Assembly (NCBI GenBank): GCA_020284085.1
Contig: JACEVL010000109.1
Coordinates: 186,001-250,000, forward strand
Reading direction: 5' to 3'
Source: Aporrectodea caliginosa
Lineage: Eukaryota > Annelida > Clitellata > Crassiclitellata > Lumbricidae
DNA: 64,000 nt
Shown here: positions 49,361 to 57,852 of the stretch, in pieces
Layout: each line of letters opens with the position of its first letter
Numbering within the stretch: the first letter of the stretch is position 1
The notes under the pieces: model-generated
Seen by the model: the letters and a program-made list of their open reading frames with translations, nothing else
Databases searched by the model: none
Told to the model about the DNA's origin: nothing
Position numbers and translations under genes: made by a program

Positions 49361-50902
49361 ATGAGTGAACCGGAAAACGCAACCACTGGTCGCTACTTCC
49401 TTAGATCGGGAAAACCACAACAGACATCTTCAACATTTCTATCGTCTTCTCCTGAACTGGTTCCGCCTTCTTCATACGTTTTAACTACTCCTGCCTCATC
49501 GCCATTGATTTCAGTGATTCCGTCGTCAGTGCCAGTATCATCGCTGCCGGACCAATCTGTCTTCGTTGATCACGACGGATCTGAGAGTTCTGACAGTTCT
49601 GAATTTGAGTCTGATTCTGAGGAGATGGCGAATACGCTGGTACCTTCTGCTTTCACGGGTCGTTCTGAGGACGATATTATTGAATTCTTGAAGAACTTTG
49701 ACTTGTGGGCCACTTTTCGGACAATGACGCAAGCACAAAAACTTTCGGCGTTACCTCTTCTTCTGAAGGAAGGCAGTGCAACGTGGTTTAATACGCAAAC
49801 CCGACGGACACGTGAGGACTATGAGGTTTTACGTGAAGCCCTCATTAAAAGGTACGGCCCAAATTCAACGACAGCATGGAAACGGTCAGCTGAGCTGTGG
49901 ACATTGAAACAGGCGCCACAACAATCTGTGGATGATTTTCTGACTACAGTTCAGCAGGCTGCCGGAAAGCTCGAAATTGGGGTGGAGCAGACGTTCCTCG
50001 TCGCTTTGAACGGTCTTCGGGCACACATACGTCAACTGGTGCTTCAACATGATCCGACTACTATTGAGGAAATTCAGAAATGGGGCCGGCTGGCGGAACT
50101 ATCCCAGGATGATCGGGGTGACACTGCCGACAATCTTCGCCAGACTGTCCTGGAATTGACTGCCATAAAGGAGGAGTTGAAACAGCTACAACTCACGAAT
50201 GTAGCTGCTATCAGTGCTCACCGAAGATCGTCATCGCCATCCCCTTCGTCTCGCCATGTCACTTTTATGGACCAATCGACTCCTCCATCATCGTCTGATA
50301 CGCGTCACGACGTCTATGCTTCATCTTCGTCGCCTCAAGACCATCGGCAGACGCAGTTCTATGCGTCACAACGCTCGGACAACCGAGACAACCAGAACAA
50401 CCGGGGCTACACTGTCCAGCAACAACTCACGAATGTAGCTGCTATCAGTGCTCACCGAAGATCGTCATCGCCATCCCCTTCGTCTCGCCATGTCACTTTT
50501 ATGGACCAATCGACTCCTCCATCATCGTCTGATACGCGTCACGACGTCTATGCTTCATCTTCGTCGCCTCAAGACCATCGGCAGACGCAGTTCTATGCGT
50601 CACAACGCTCGGACAACCGAGACAACCAGAACAACCGGGGCTACACTGTCCAGCAACCGCTTCCGCCACGGCAGTATCAACCAGCTGACACACAGTATCG
50701 ATCATCTAACAACCAGGATCGACCACAACAATCTTCCTACTGGCGAACACCTTCCAAGTCCACTTGTGGTAATTGCGGGGGTTTTCATTCTGTTACTGGT
50801 TTTTGCCGGGGAAAGGGGGTCACTTGTTTCAGTTGTGGGAAGCGTGGTCACTTGCGGTCAGTCTGTCGTTCCGCTAGGGGACGCTACTCTAATCAAAGAT
50901 AG
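49361..50902 (+). CDS. gag: Gag polyprotein with zinc knuckles and internal duplication
   Basis: Structural protein of the Gypsy element. I chose ATG 49361 (MSEPENATTGRYFLRSGKP) over the non-AUG upstream extension from 49307. An acidic Ser-rich N-terminal region is followed by a capsid-like segment (FTGRSEDDIIEFLKNFDLW, YGPNSTTAWKRSAELWTLKQ). Next comes a basic linker duplicated in frame: 50189-50422 repeated at 50423-50656, 234 bp or 78 codons, apparently identical. The C-terminus has two zinc knuckles, a variant CGNCGGFH and the canonical CFSCGKRGHLRSVC (CX2CX4HX4C). The frame ends in UAG at 50900-50902; pol continues in the same frame. Confidence 0.9.
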   Translation: MSEPENATTGRYFLRSGKPQQTSSTFLSSSPELVPPSSYVLTTPASSPLISVIPSSVPVSSLPDQSVFVDHDGSESSDSSEFESDSEEMANTLVPSAFTGRSEDDIIEFLKNFDLWATFRTMTQAQKLSALPLLLKEGSATWFNTQTRRTREDYEVLREALIKRYGPNSTTAWKRSAELWTLKQAPQQSVDDFLTTVQQAAGKLEIGVEQTFLVALNGLRAHIRQLVLQHDPTTIEEIQKWGRLAELSQDDRGDTADNLRQTVLELTAIKEELKQLQLTNVAAISAHRRSSSPSPSSRHVTFMDQSTPPSSSDTRHDVYASSSSPQDHRQTQFYASQRSDNRDNQNNRGYTVQQQLTNVAAISAHRRSSSPSPSSRHVTFMDQSTPPSSSDTRHDVYASSSSPQDHRQTQFYASQRSDNRDNQNNRGYTVQQPLPPRQYQPADTQYRSSNNQDRPQQSSYWRTPSKSTCGNCGGFHSVTGFCRGKGVTCFSCGKRGHLRSVCRSARGRYSNQR

Positions 50903-52765
50903 GAACGCGCCTACCGTCGTGGCCCGTCGACGGAAGGCGTCTGTGCTCAAACTGATAAGGTGCCATTGCATAAAAATACCATTTGTGTGCAAATTAAGAA
51001 TTTGACAGTTAGGTGTCTTTTGGATTCTGGTGCTTCTGTGAGTTGTATGAGTGTTGACTTTTTAAAGAAGTTGAAACTTCCTATGCTTCCGTTGAAGGAA
51101 GGGGATAGTAAAAATGTGTTTTTGGCTGATAATCGTTCGGTGAAGGTTTTGGGAAAAGCGGTCATGACTATTAACATATCAGGTTTGGGTTTGCCTTGTG
51201 AAGTTTTGATATTGCCTGAGGTGGGTTTTAATTTAATTCTGGGGTTGGATTTCTTACAAGCTGGTCGTGCGAAAGTGGATTTTGAGGAGAATGTAGTACG
51301 TTTTTTTGATAATTTAACGTCTACACGGTTGTCAACTGTAAATGTTCGATTGCCAACAGTTTTTACATTGCATGCTACTGTTCTTCCTCCTCTCTCTGAA
51401 ACCCTTGTTCCAATTTTGCTCCCTACTAACTGTTCATCGCACGTTTCAATTATTGAACCATTGGAGCATGTCACGAAACGTAAATTTATTTGCGCACGAA
51501 GCATAATTGATTCTTCAGGCAGGACAGCTGTTTGTAAAATTCTCAATCCTACGAATCATGTATTATGGTTGTCACGCCACAAGCCATTAGCATCCATTGA
51601 ACCTGTAACCTCTAATGTTTTGGCAGCATTTACTGATCATACAATCACCAGACATTCCGCTCAAAACAGTGCAGAGCAATTAGACGACATGATGGTGCAA
51701 CGTGAAACAGATGTTTCCAAAGTATCGGATTTGGGAACCTTGGATCTAAATTCAGATAAGGCGGCTGGCACCAAACCATCATGGGAACACCTTCATCGGG
51801 ATGCTAAAAGTAATTTGTTTGGCACGAAACAATCTTCGGATGCATCTCGCCCTGATGCTAAATGTAATGATTTTTGTTGTCCTGAATGCCCTGTACAATC
51901 TACATCGTTGCGGGATTTGAAGATTAATTATCATTCTGATCATTTGTCGGATGATGAGAATGCAAAGTTGAAAGATTTTTTACAGAGGAATGCGAGCGCA
52001 TTTTCACAATCTCTGGCAGACTTGGGTAAAACTGATTATGTCCAGCATTCGATTATCACAGGCGATGCTGCTCCAGTGCATCAGAGAGCCTATAGGCATT
52101 CTATTGCAGCGAAAGCTGAAATCGCAAAGCAGACAAAGCAGATGTTGGACGCTGGAATAATTGAACCTAGTTCGAGTTGTTGGAGTAGTCCCGTCGTCCT
52201 TGTTAGGAAAAAGTCCGGACAAATAAGGTTTTGTGTCGACTATCGAAAGTTGAATGCAGTAACTAAGTCAATCAGTTTTCCTCTTCCTCAACTCAATGAT
52301 GTATTCGATGCTATGGCAGAGGGCAGGCCAAAATATTTCAGTCTACTGGACCTACGAAGCGGATATCATCAACTTCCGTTGCATCCAGACACTAAAGAAA
52401 AGAGTTCTTTCGTGACTCACGAAGGCCAATTTCAATTTCGTACCTCTCCCTTTGGGTTGAAAAACTTACCTTCGTTTTTCCAGCTCCTAATGGCTAGGGT
52501 GTTCCAAAATTTGCATTTCAAAAATGTCCTTGTATATTTAGACGATATTCTGATATACAGCAAATCATTTGATCTGCACCTTGTCCATCTTCAGGAGGTG
52601 TTTAACCGTCTTAAGGATGCTAACTTGAAGTTGAACCCAGAGAAATGTGCTTTTGGTCTGGATAAGATCTTGTATTTGGGTCATGTCTTGGGGCCAGAGG
52701 GCGTTTCTGTTGATAACTCAAAGATCGAGGTTATTCAATCTTATTCATTGCTGAATAAGTGCTGA
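50903..52765 (+). CDS. pol: Pol fragment: aspartic protease and reverse transcriptase
   Basis: The frame continues directly from gag after a single UAG with no other stop, so a Gag-Pol readthrough product is possible. The protease active site is LLDSGASVSC (about 51018-51047), with ILGLDFL further on. The RT has RFCVDYRKLNAVTKS (about 52229), YFSLLDLRSGYHQLPL with a catalytic Asp, FGLKNLPSFFQLLM, and YLDD (about 52534-52545). The frame ends at 52763-52765 in SYSLLNKC, just after the RT thumb start, because RNase H and integrase were deleted. This copy cannot move on its own unless helped by a full copy. Confidence 0.9.
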   Translation, partial: ERAYRRGPSTEGVCAQTDKVPLHKNTICVQIKNLTVRCLLDSGASVSCMSVDFLKKLKLPMLPLKEGDSKNVFLADNRSVKVLGKAVMTINISGLGLPCEVLILPEVGFNLILGLDFLQAGRAKVDFEENVVRFFDNLTSTRLSTVNVRLPTVFTLHATVLPPLSETLVPILLPTNCSSHVSIIEPLEHVTKRKFICARSIIDSSGRTAVCKILNPTNHVLWLSRHKPLASIEPVTSNVLAAFTDHTITRHSAQNSAEQLDDMMVQRETDVSKVSDLGTLDLNSDKAAGTKPSWEHLHRDAKSNLFGTKQSSDASRPDAKCNDFCCPECPVQSTSLRDLKINYHSDHLSDDENAKLKDFLQRNASAFSQSLADLGKTDYVQHSIITGDAAPVHQRAYRHSIAAKAEIAKQTKQMLDAGIIEPSSSCWSSPVVLVRKKSGQIRFCVDYRKLNAVTKSISFPLPQLNDVFDAMAEGRPKYFSLLDLRSGYHQLPLHPDTKEKSSFVTHEGQFQFRTSPFGLKNLPSFFQLLMARVFQNLHFKNVLVYLDDILIYSKSFDLHLVHLQEVFNRLKDANLKLNPEKCAFGLDKILYLGHVLGPEGVSVDNSKIEVIQSYSLLNKC

Positions 52766-53093
52766 ATTCACTGTTCCTTTGGCTTTGGATGTATCAGCTG
52801 ATTCTTCTCCTGTTCCGTATTCACCTAGCATTGAGTTGGTTGATATTCAGTCTTTATCTAGTTAATGTTTTGGTTGAACTAATGGATTTTGAGTTACATT
52901 GCATTTTATTATAGTTTGCTTGCTTTTGCTTATTTGACATTCTTATGAGTTGGACTTGGTATTGGTTAGCATATGTATGTCGTGGTTTTTTTATTACTGT
53001 ATCTGCATCGTTATAGTTACGCTAAGTTGTCATTTTATGATGATTATGATATATATCAATGACCGCGGCACGGTCATTCACTTAGGGGGGGCA
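52766..53093 (+). other. Env C-terminal remnant, 3' UTR and polypurine tract
   Basis: 52766-52864 encodes the last about 30 residues of env (VPLALDVSADSSPVPYSPS region) up to a stop. It matches the minus copy at 15754-15835 with few changes. The 3' UTR follows, then the polypurine tract at about 53082-53093 (AGGGGGGGCA) directly before the 3' LTR. Confidence 0.85.
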
Positions 53094-53399
53094 TGTAGTG
53101 TAGTATGTAGGTGTGTAGTATCAGCCTAGGTGTGTGTGCAGTGACAGCGGCTGGCAGGCAGAGTTGGTGGCCTTAGTGGTGTGTGCAGGCAAGGGATTAT
53201 CTTGCCGGGGTATAAAACCAGTGTTTTGCGGAGCTGAGGGAGCGACCGGTTGAATATATGAGTGAGGCTGCTGCTCACCTAGCATTGCGTAAGCTGTATC
53301 TTAGTGCATTATGATTAATAAAGGTAGACGTTCTATACACAGTGTTGAGTTGTATTAGTTAGCGTTAAGTCTAAAACATCCGACAATAGAGACGCTACA
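53094..53399 (+). promoter_or_regulatory. 3' LTR
   Basis: 306 bp, TG...CA, one substitution relative to 48755-49060. It supplies the polyadenylation signal for the element's transcript. It is followed by TATATATG, matching the TA-rich left flank. Confidence 0.9.
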
Positions 53400-54152
53400 T
53401 ATATATGTCATAACTCATGGCAATGATGACATATTACATGATATTCTGCTATTCTTTTTTGTTGTGTGAGAATTAATGGAATGATTTCTCACAATTATTT
53501 TAGAAAATATCTTATACGTTCTGCAAAAATCCCTAACCCCTTACAAAACCAGAACTGAGAACCTCTCGCATTTTAGGCTCCACGAGCATGCGCCCTTACC
53601 GATGTCGCTAGCTTGACCATACGACCTCGACATAAGGATAGCCTGAGAAAGTGCTCAGGATAGGGGGGAACTTGAGCCAATTTATCATAAATTATAGGGG
53701 GGATAGACGCCCCTGGACATGATTACTATTATCAGATCCAGTGCCAACTTGCTGTAACTGGTCTCTCATGGTGCGATTTATTTGTGTACTTAAGCAATGG
53801 ACTACATCATATGGAGACAGTTTTTTGCTTTCCTTCTGCAGTCCAATTAAACAAAGTTGGTACGGCTTCTGGTGTAAGGAATCGGCGTCGTTTACCAAGA
53901 AAGAGTTTCTTCCAAAAGAAACTATCCAGAGTGAAATGGTCTGAACAAATTACGGTCCGTGGATTAACCTACAAAAATGACAATAGTTTCCACATGAAAA
54001 TCGGAGTTTACGCCACTAATTTTTATTACCATTATAAGGACTTTCATTAATCACTCGTTTTAGCACCTCTCCTATACCTATGGGCCCTGAAGCATACAGA
54101 CTATACAATAACAACATTCAACACAAGCTGTACAGTGTATTATAACTATTAC

Positions 54153-54305
54153 CTTGAAATGTTTTCCTTCATCGCGTCTTATTTTCACTATCCATTCCTT
54201 TTTCAAGTTCTTATCTCTTGGAAAATAATGAAATGTTAACAAATGATCACATTTCTTAACAATTCTATGACTATTTGAACACAGCGGAACGCAACAGTTC
54301 ACCAT
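54153..54305 (-). CDS. THAP-domain exon (first exon)
   Basis: The minus-strand frame starts MVNCCVPLCSNSHRIVKKC and continues with LTFHYFPRDKNLKKEWIVKI and RRDEGKHFK. This is the first half of a THAP zinc finger (Cx2-4C, then FHxFP and W). The exon ends at AAG|GTAATA, so the second C-x2-H must be in a later exon, not identified to the left. THAP fingers occur in host regulators and in P-element-type transposases. The start codon lies close to a CpG-bearing segment (54306-54480) that could be a promoter. Confidence 0.7.
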
Positions 54306-54477
54306 CTTGGTTGATGTTTACATCAGTTGTGGTGTCGGCCTCGTTCTGAGTTATCTCATGAATATTCCGTGAGAAACGTGAATACACTGACTCACGTTCA
54401 ATGCTCGAGGAGCCAACAGAAACACGAGTTATAAATAGCGTGACCTAATTTTGGCTTCCGTCGTCACTGGTAACAAA

Positions 54478-54714
54478 ATGGCTACGGAGGGCGCTGCTTT
54501 GAAATGGCTGCCAGACAAATTGCGTACAAAGAACTGCAGTTGTTCGGCAAAGCTAACTCAGAAAGTGAACCTAGTCACGAAGCGGACGAGGCAGGATAAT
54601 CTGTTTCGTTGTATACATGGACATTTAGGCAAACTTAAACTAGTTTCATACCAGACTAACAGTAATGTAAATGAAACAGAGAAAGCAAAGAATGTTCAGC
54701 TGGTGGTCTGTTAG
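54478..54714 (+). CDS. Unrecognised small frame opposite the THAP exon
   Basis: ATG at 54478 (context ACAAAATGG) opens MATEGAALKWLPDKLRTKNC and runs 78 codons to a stop; the frame is open from 54451. It is basic with several Cys. Head-to-head spacing of about 170 bp from the THAP exon suggests a shared promoter. No domain was recognised, and it could be a first exon plus intron read-through. Confidence 0.25.
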   Translation: MATEGAALKWLPDKLRTKNCSCSAKLTQKVNLVTKRTRQDNLFRCIHGHLGKLKLVSYQTNSNVNETEKAKNVQLVVC

Positions 54715-54719
54715 ACTTC

Positions 54720-55060
54720 AGTGGATATTTTGATGGACTATGAACTTAAAACAACATGCCATGATAGGCCTATGTTTGTTTCTTCCAACAATCAGTAGGA
54801 TATCTGGTTCTGTTGCAGGATGGTTTGCCAGAAGTCATTGAACTTAGAAATGGGAAATAAGAGCCGAGTTTAAATATTGTGGCTAGATAGTGTTAAGTTT
54901 TATCAAATATGAGCTGCAATTTGAAACTAATTCTTTCCTCAACATATTTGGATGCATTTAGTTATGGCTCTAGCCAAAGAGTTCTGAACTCTCTGCTGCT
55001 TAAGCATGTTTGACTTATTGGTGCTAAATACTAATTACATACTATTAAATTCGTAATTGT
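54720..55060. other. Unassigned sequence
   Basis: No gene or repeat was recognised apart from one TAGGCCTA-like palindrome near 54763. Confidence 0.35.
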
Positions 55061-55064
55061 AATC

Positions 55065-55215
55065 GAGTATTTATATAGCATCACTCAAGATCAGAGGCGC
55101 TCCCGACCACTGGCAAAAAGAGAGGTTTTCAGGCACTGGCAGAACTGGTCAAAAGAAACATAAAATGTTGGCCCTGTGGCCTGTGGGGCTGAGGCAACCG
55201 GTTCCAGCTAGTGGG
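55065..55215 (-). mobile_element. LINE 3' end related to 0.15 kb
   Basis: GTATTTATATAGCATCACTC, then AGAGGCGCTCCCGACC. It is the same core as at about 130-175, with a GTAATTGTAATCG tail on the outer side. Confidence 0.45.
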
Positions 55216-55565
55216 CCCACAATACCCGCCCCAGGTTCTGTAAGAGAACTTAAGATGTTCTCTTCGCTAATAATTACTTGCAAGGGGATTTAACGCTTGC
55301 CTGTTGTGCTTCATCTGACCTTTGCTGGTGGTAAGCCAACATTCGAATTTTTAACTGGTGGTAAAAAGAAATAAAGTTTGAAACCGCTGACCTAGAGGAG
55401 TCATTACTGTTATGCATATGCAATATAGGTGTTGGAGGAGAAGCTCGAGTCCCACAGAGAACTGGTTCATCACGTTGCACTTCATAAGAATCCTCTGGCA
55501 GTTGTCATCGTGACCCCAATTATGCAACGTGCCAACACACTTAAAGAAGCTTCACAGAAGCTTGG

Positions 55566-55838
55566 GGGGGGTCCATAGTATAGTGGTAACATCACTGGCG
55601 TGAAGAGCAGTAGGTAGCGGGATCGCTTCCCGAACCCTCCCAAAGGTCCACTCAGCCTATTCATTCGCGAGATGGCGCGTTGGTAAAAATGAGATGTAGG
55701 ACGTGATGGGCGCCTTGCATGGCTGCCGTATACAGTTAAATTCGACTCCTGTAATAACTTGTGATCATCCGTTCATACTGATTTGTAATCATACTGCGTA
55801 ACTGTCAGAATGAAAAGATATTAAACGAAGATTATTAT
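55566..55838 (+). mobile_element. tRNA-derived SINE (or tRNA pseudogene with body)
   Basis: The head 55566-55640 (75 nt) is tRNA-like: TAGTATAGTGG fits the polymerase III A box, GGATCGCTTCC is close to the B box, the acceptor ends GGGGGGT/ACCCTCC can pair, and a T-stem with one mismatch is visible. The A-box region resembles tRNA-Asp. A unique body (AGATGGCGCGTTGGTAAAAA, GGGCGCCTTGCATGGCTGCC) and an AT-rich end (GAAGATTATTATAG) follow. A functional tRNA is unlikely because the anticodon arm is imperfect. The 3' end is a guess. Confidence 0.5.
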
Positions 55839-55846
55839 AGATTGCA

Positions 55847-56148
55847 TTCGTCGACTCAACGGCCAGTTGCGACTGAGAACCACTCACTCACATTCATATT
55901 GGCGCCCTGTGCAGCCGCAGCCGTTCCACTGGGCAACATCATCACTTCCAGCCAATCAGCTCTTGACTATAGTCTAGCCTTCAGTCTGTTCAAAGCAGTC
56001 ACTGAACCAGATTCGTTTGGTGGTAAGGGTCACCCGCTGACATTTGTTACCGACGACAGTGAAGCTGAGCAATGTGCGTTGCATGAAGTGAGGCCTGAGA
56101 GCAACACCAGACTGTGTCTGTTTCATGTACAACAAGCTGTCTGCAGGC
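55847..56148 (+). pseudogene. MULE-type transposase fragment
   Basis: The frame contains APCAAAAVPLGNIITSSQSA, FVTDDSEAEQCALHEVRPES and LCLFHVQQAVCR. This matches the DDE region of MULE transposases, where an Asp lies in TDDS and an FHV-type block follows. Just upstream, FVDSTASCD appears in another frame, fitting the preceding conserved Asp block, so a one-base shift lies near 55876. The fragment stops at about 56148 where an unrelated repeat (CAGGCCCGGGTTAACC) begins. Confidence 0.7.
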
Positions 56149-56150
56149 CC

Positions 56151-56370
56151 GGGTTAACCATTGGAGCACACGGAGCACGTGCTCCAGGGCCCCCAATGAG
56201 AAAGGGGCCCCCAATCCCAAATAAAAGTAATTTTTTTCTACATCTCAAAACGCAAATTGAATTCATTTATACCAAAAGTACGGCGACAAGTCACATTATT
56301 TTCCACTCAGCCTTAAACTTCTTAGATATGACTCTGGAGTTAGTTTGGGTGAGGCTAGTACTAGTCTAGA
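56151..56370. mobile_element. Possible hAT-type MITE end cutting the MULE fragment
   Basis: CAGGCCCGGGTTAACCATTG, then GAGCACGTGCTCCAGGGCCC, resembles hAT-type termini with an inner palindrome. It starts exactly where MULE homology ends. No opposite end was found, so this is tentative. Confidence 0.3.
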
Positions 56371-56379
56371 GAGTCTTGT

Positions 56380-56830
56380 CTGACCACGCTTCGGTACGTA
56401 CGGTATCTCTGTTTGTCTGTGTACCTATCTCTTCGTTCTTCTCCTTCTTGCCACAAGCCTCGATTGATCTTGGAGAGTCTCGTGCGAAAGGTGGCTTACA
56501 TCAGTGCTGGTGACATTGTTAGCATTGATGACTTGTACTCGGTACCCAGCGAAAAGAACACCAGTGCGCCAATTGAAGGGTTAAGTCCACTTTTCCGAAA
56601 ATTGAGATTATTGTCCGTCTAGGTAGTTAAATATAATGCCTAGCTATGTGTGATATATTTCAGGTCAATTACATTTAAGTCCTTTGTAAAAACCAAGGTA
56701 AAAAATAGCTTTTATTCCATAAGCAGTTAAGTCCACAGGCATTACGTGTTCAAAAACAAGTAAGTCCATAGCCAATCATATTGCTCAACATCGTCACTTG
56801 ATGTTGATTTTCCTCGTTCCAAGCAAGCGA
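56380..56830. other. Unassigned sequence
   Basis: A frame at 56413-56622 has no recognisable motif. TTAAGTCC recurs at about 56581, 56675, 56727 and (as GTAAGTCC) 56761, hinting at a degraded element. Confidence 0.3.
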
Positions 56831-57409
56831 GAAAAATGGCGGATCATGAGGTTGACGATTTTACGGAAATGGTTTCACCGTCTTCCAAGCCTAGAAAAAG
56901 TGCTCGGTGTCCTCGAATGTGGAAAAAGAACGCGAGGAAGACAATCCTATATGGTCCCGATGGAAAACAACCATCTGTTGCGTGTGTTCACGTGGATCGG
57001 GTATATCGGAACTGCTATGCTTCAACCCTTAGGGGAGGGGTGCATAAGACGCCCAGGGTTGCTAAGATGCCCACCCTCCCTATTTACGTATCGTGACGTT
57101 TATTTCGGGTTTTTCCCAGTTTATGCTATAAATAGCACAAAGCGAATGTTGCCGCTGTTGGAAGTATTTCAAAAGCTTACTTGTGTCAAATTCAGCGATA
57201 AATTTGAGTTTTACGTGTTGTTGATGTAAGACAAGCTCTTCAAATCGCAAGGTATTGCACACATTTTCTACCATGCCGCCGGTTTAACTGATTTGTGTGA
57301 AGAACTAGGCCCTACAGATATTTCGCTGTAAGAAGAAAGCCTAATATATTATCTACACAAAGCCGCGTATTTTTAGCACAGCTAAAGCTATCGTCACTCT
57401 TATGAGTCA

Positions 57410-57515
57410 AATACGCCCATGGGCGTCTTAAGATCCCCATGGGCGGCTTAAGATTTAGCTAAAATCTATTGTCCCTTATAGTTCAAAGACGCCCATGGGC
57501 GTCTTAAGACTTAGC
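57410..57515. repeat. Subterminal repeats with GACGCCCATGGGCGTC palindrome
   Basis: CCATGGGCGTCTTAAG or a close variant occurs three times, twice as the full palindrome. The same AAGACGCCC word is in the terminal repeats and near 60269 and 60309. These are likely binding sites of the element's own transposase; that role is inference. Confidence 0.6.
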
Positions 57516-57852
57516 TTGATTTTCGGCATTAGTGTTTTGGGGCGTAATTCTGAATGAATATTTTTGGTAATGCCTCAAAGCTTAAAGCTTATACTTCAAA
57601 TAAGCCTTACATAGCAGTTTTGAAGTAGAAATGTGTCTTCACGGCTTGGTAAATTTCTCTTATATTAGGCCTAAATCTTGTGTTTCATTTGTAGGCTAAA
57701 GGGCCTATTGTCAGAAATGCATCCTCTGCTTCACATTGTATTGAACTCATTTAATTAATATCCACATTTTGCCAGATATTTAACATTAAAAGATACAAAG
57801 CCCTTATCAATATTATGCTGTTTACAGCCTATACGAACTTCTGTGTGTTAGA

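Larger units (their letters stand above)
48755..53399 (+). mobile_element. Young Gypsy/errantivirus-like element, internally deleted
   Basis: A complete LTR-to-LTR copy of 4,645 bp. The two 306-bp LTRs (48755-49060 and 53094-53399) differ at one position (G at about 49035, A in the 3' copy), so insertion is recent. TA repeats flank both ends, compatible with a TATA target duplication. Inside are a primer-binding site, gag, and protease-RT in frame with gag after one UAG. RNase H, integrase and most of env are deleted: 52765 joins the last ~30 codons of env through a short GTGCTGAA match. The family matches the env-bearing copy at 15205-18267. Confidence 0.92.
47698..53735. mobile_element. 6-kb nested insertion with 21-bp direct repeats
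   Basis: An identical 21-bp sequence of the YqaJ exon (47698-47718 and 53715-53735) brackets 47719-53714, and the exon reads through when one copy is removed. The outer element without the nested Gypsy (48755-53399) is about 1.35 kb. Its left end has GGGGGAAGTGGCTCAAGTTG followed by AGCC; near its right end GGGGGGAACTTGAGCCAA occurs in the same orientation. It has no clear terminal inverted repeats. A direct repeat this long is usual for target-primed (LINE-type) events, not for cut-and-paste elements. The class is undetermined. Confidence 0.65.
45022..53830 (+). pseudogene. SWIM zinc finger + YqaJ nuclease-like gene, split by insertion
   Basis: Four exons can be traced. Exon 1 (45022-45154) starts MAGVSLAGLRWNFGDVNEF and ends at GTGAGT. 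Exon 2 (45622-46444) joins it in phase. It carries the SWIM finger CTCAIGQSGCCGH (CxCx7CxH), a linker and the start of the YqaJ domain (RLTASRIGQICKRRK). Exon 3 (46810-46912) has MKEGLLREPIAAEAYAK and a GTAAGT donor. Exon 4 begins at 47491 with the nuclease-core motifs ASPDRKVY and LLEIKCPQ. It is cut after 47718 and resumes at 53736 with IQCQLAVTGLSWCDLF, the expected YqaJ continuation. YqaJ domains are lambda-exonuclease-like; the pairing with SWIM is common in uncharacterised invertebrate proteins. Frame breaks lie near 45762 (one extra or two missing bases) and in an A6 run at 46839-46844. The coding end after 53830 is unclear. Confidence 0.75.

Noticed and set aside
50214..51005. Arg/His-rich frames overlapping gag and the gag-pol junction
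   Set aside because: They are in an alternate frame of gag, duplicated with the 234-bp repeat; the zinc-knuckle frame is the real one.
55566..55640. Functional tRNA gene
   Set aside because: The B box deviates at two positions and the anticodon arm is imperfect; a SINE head is a better reading.
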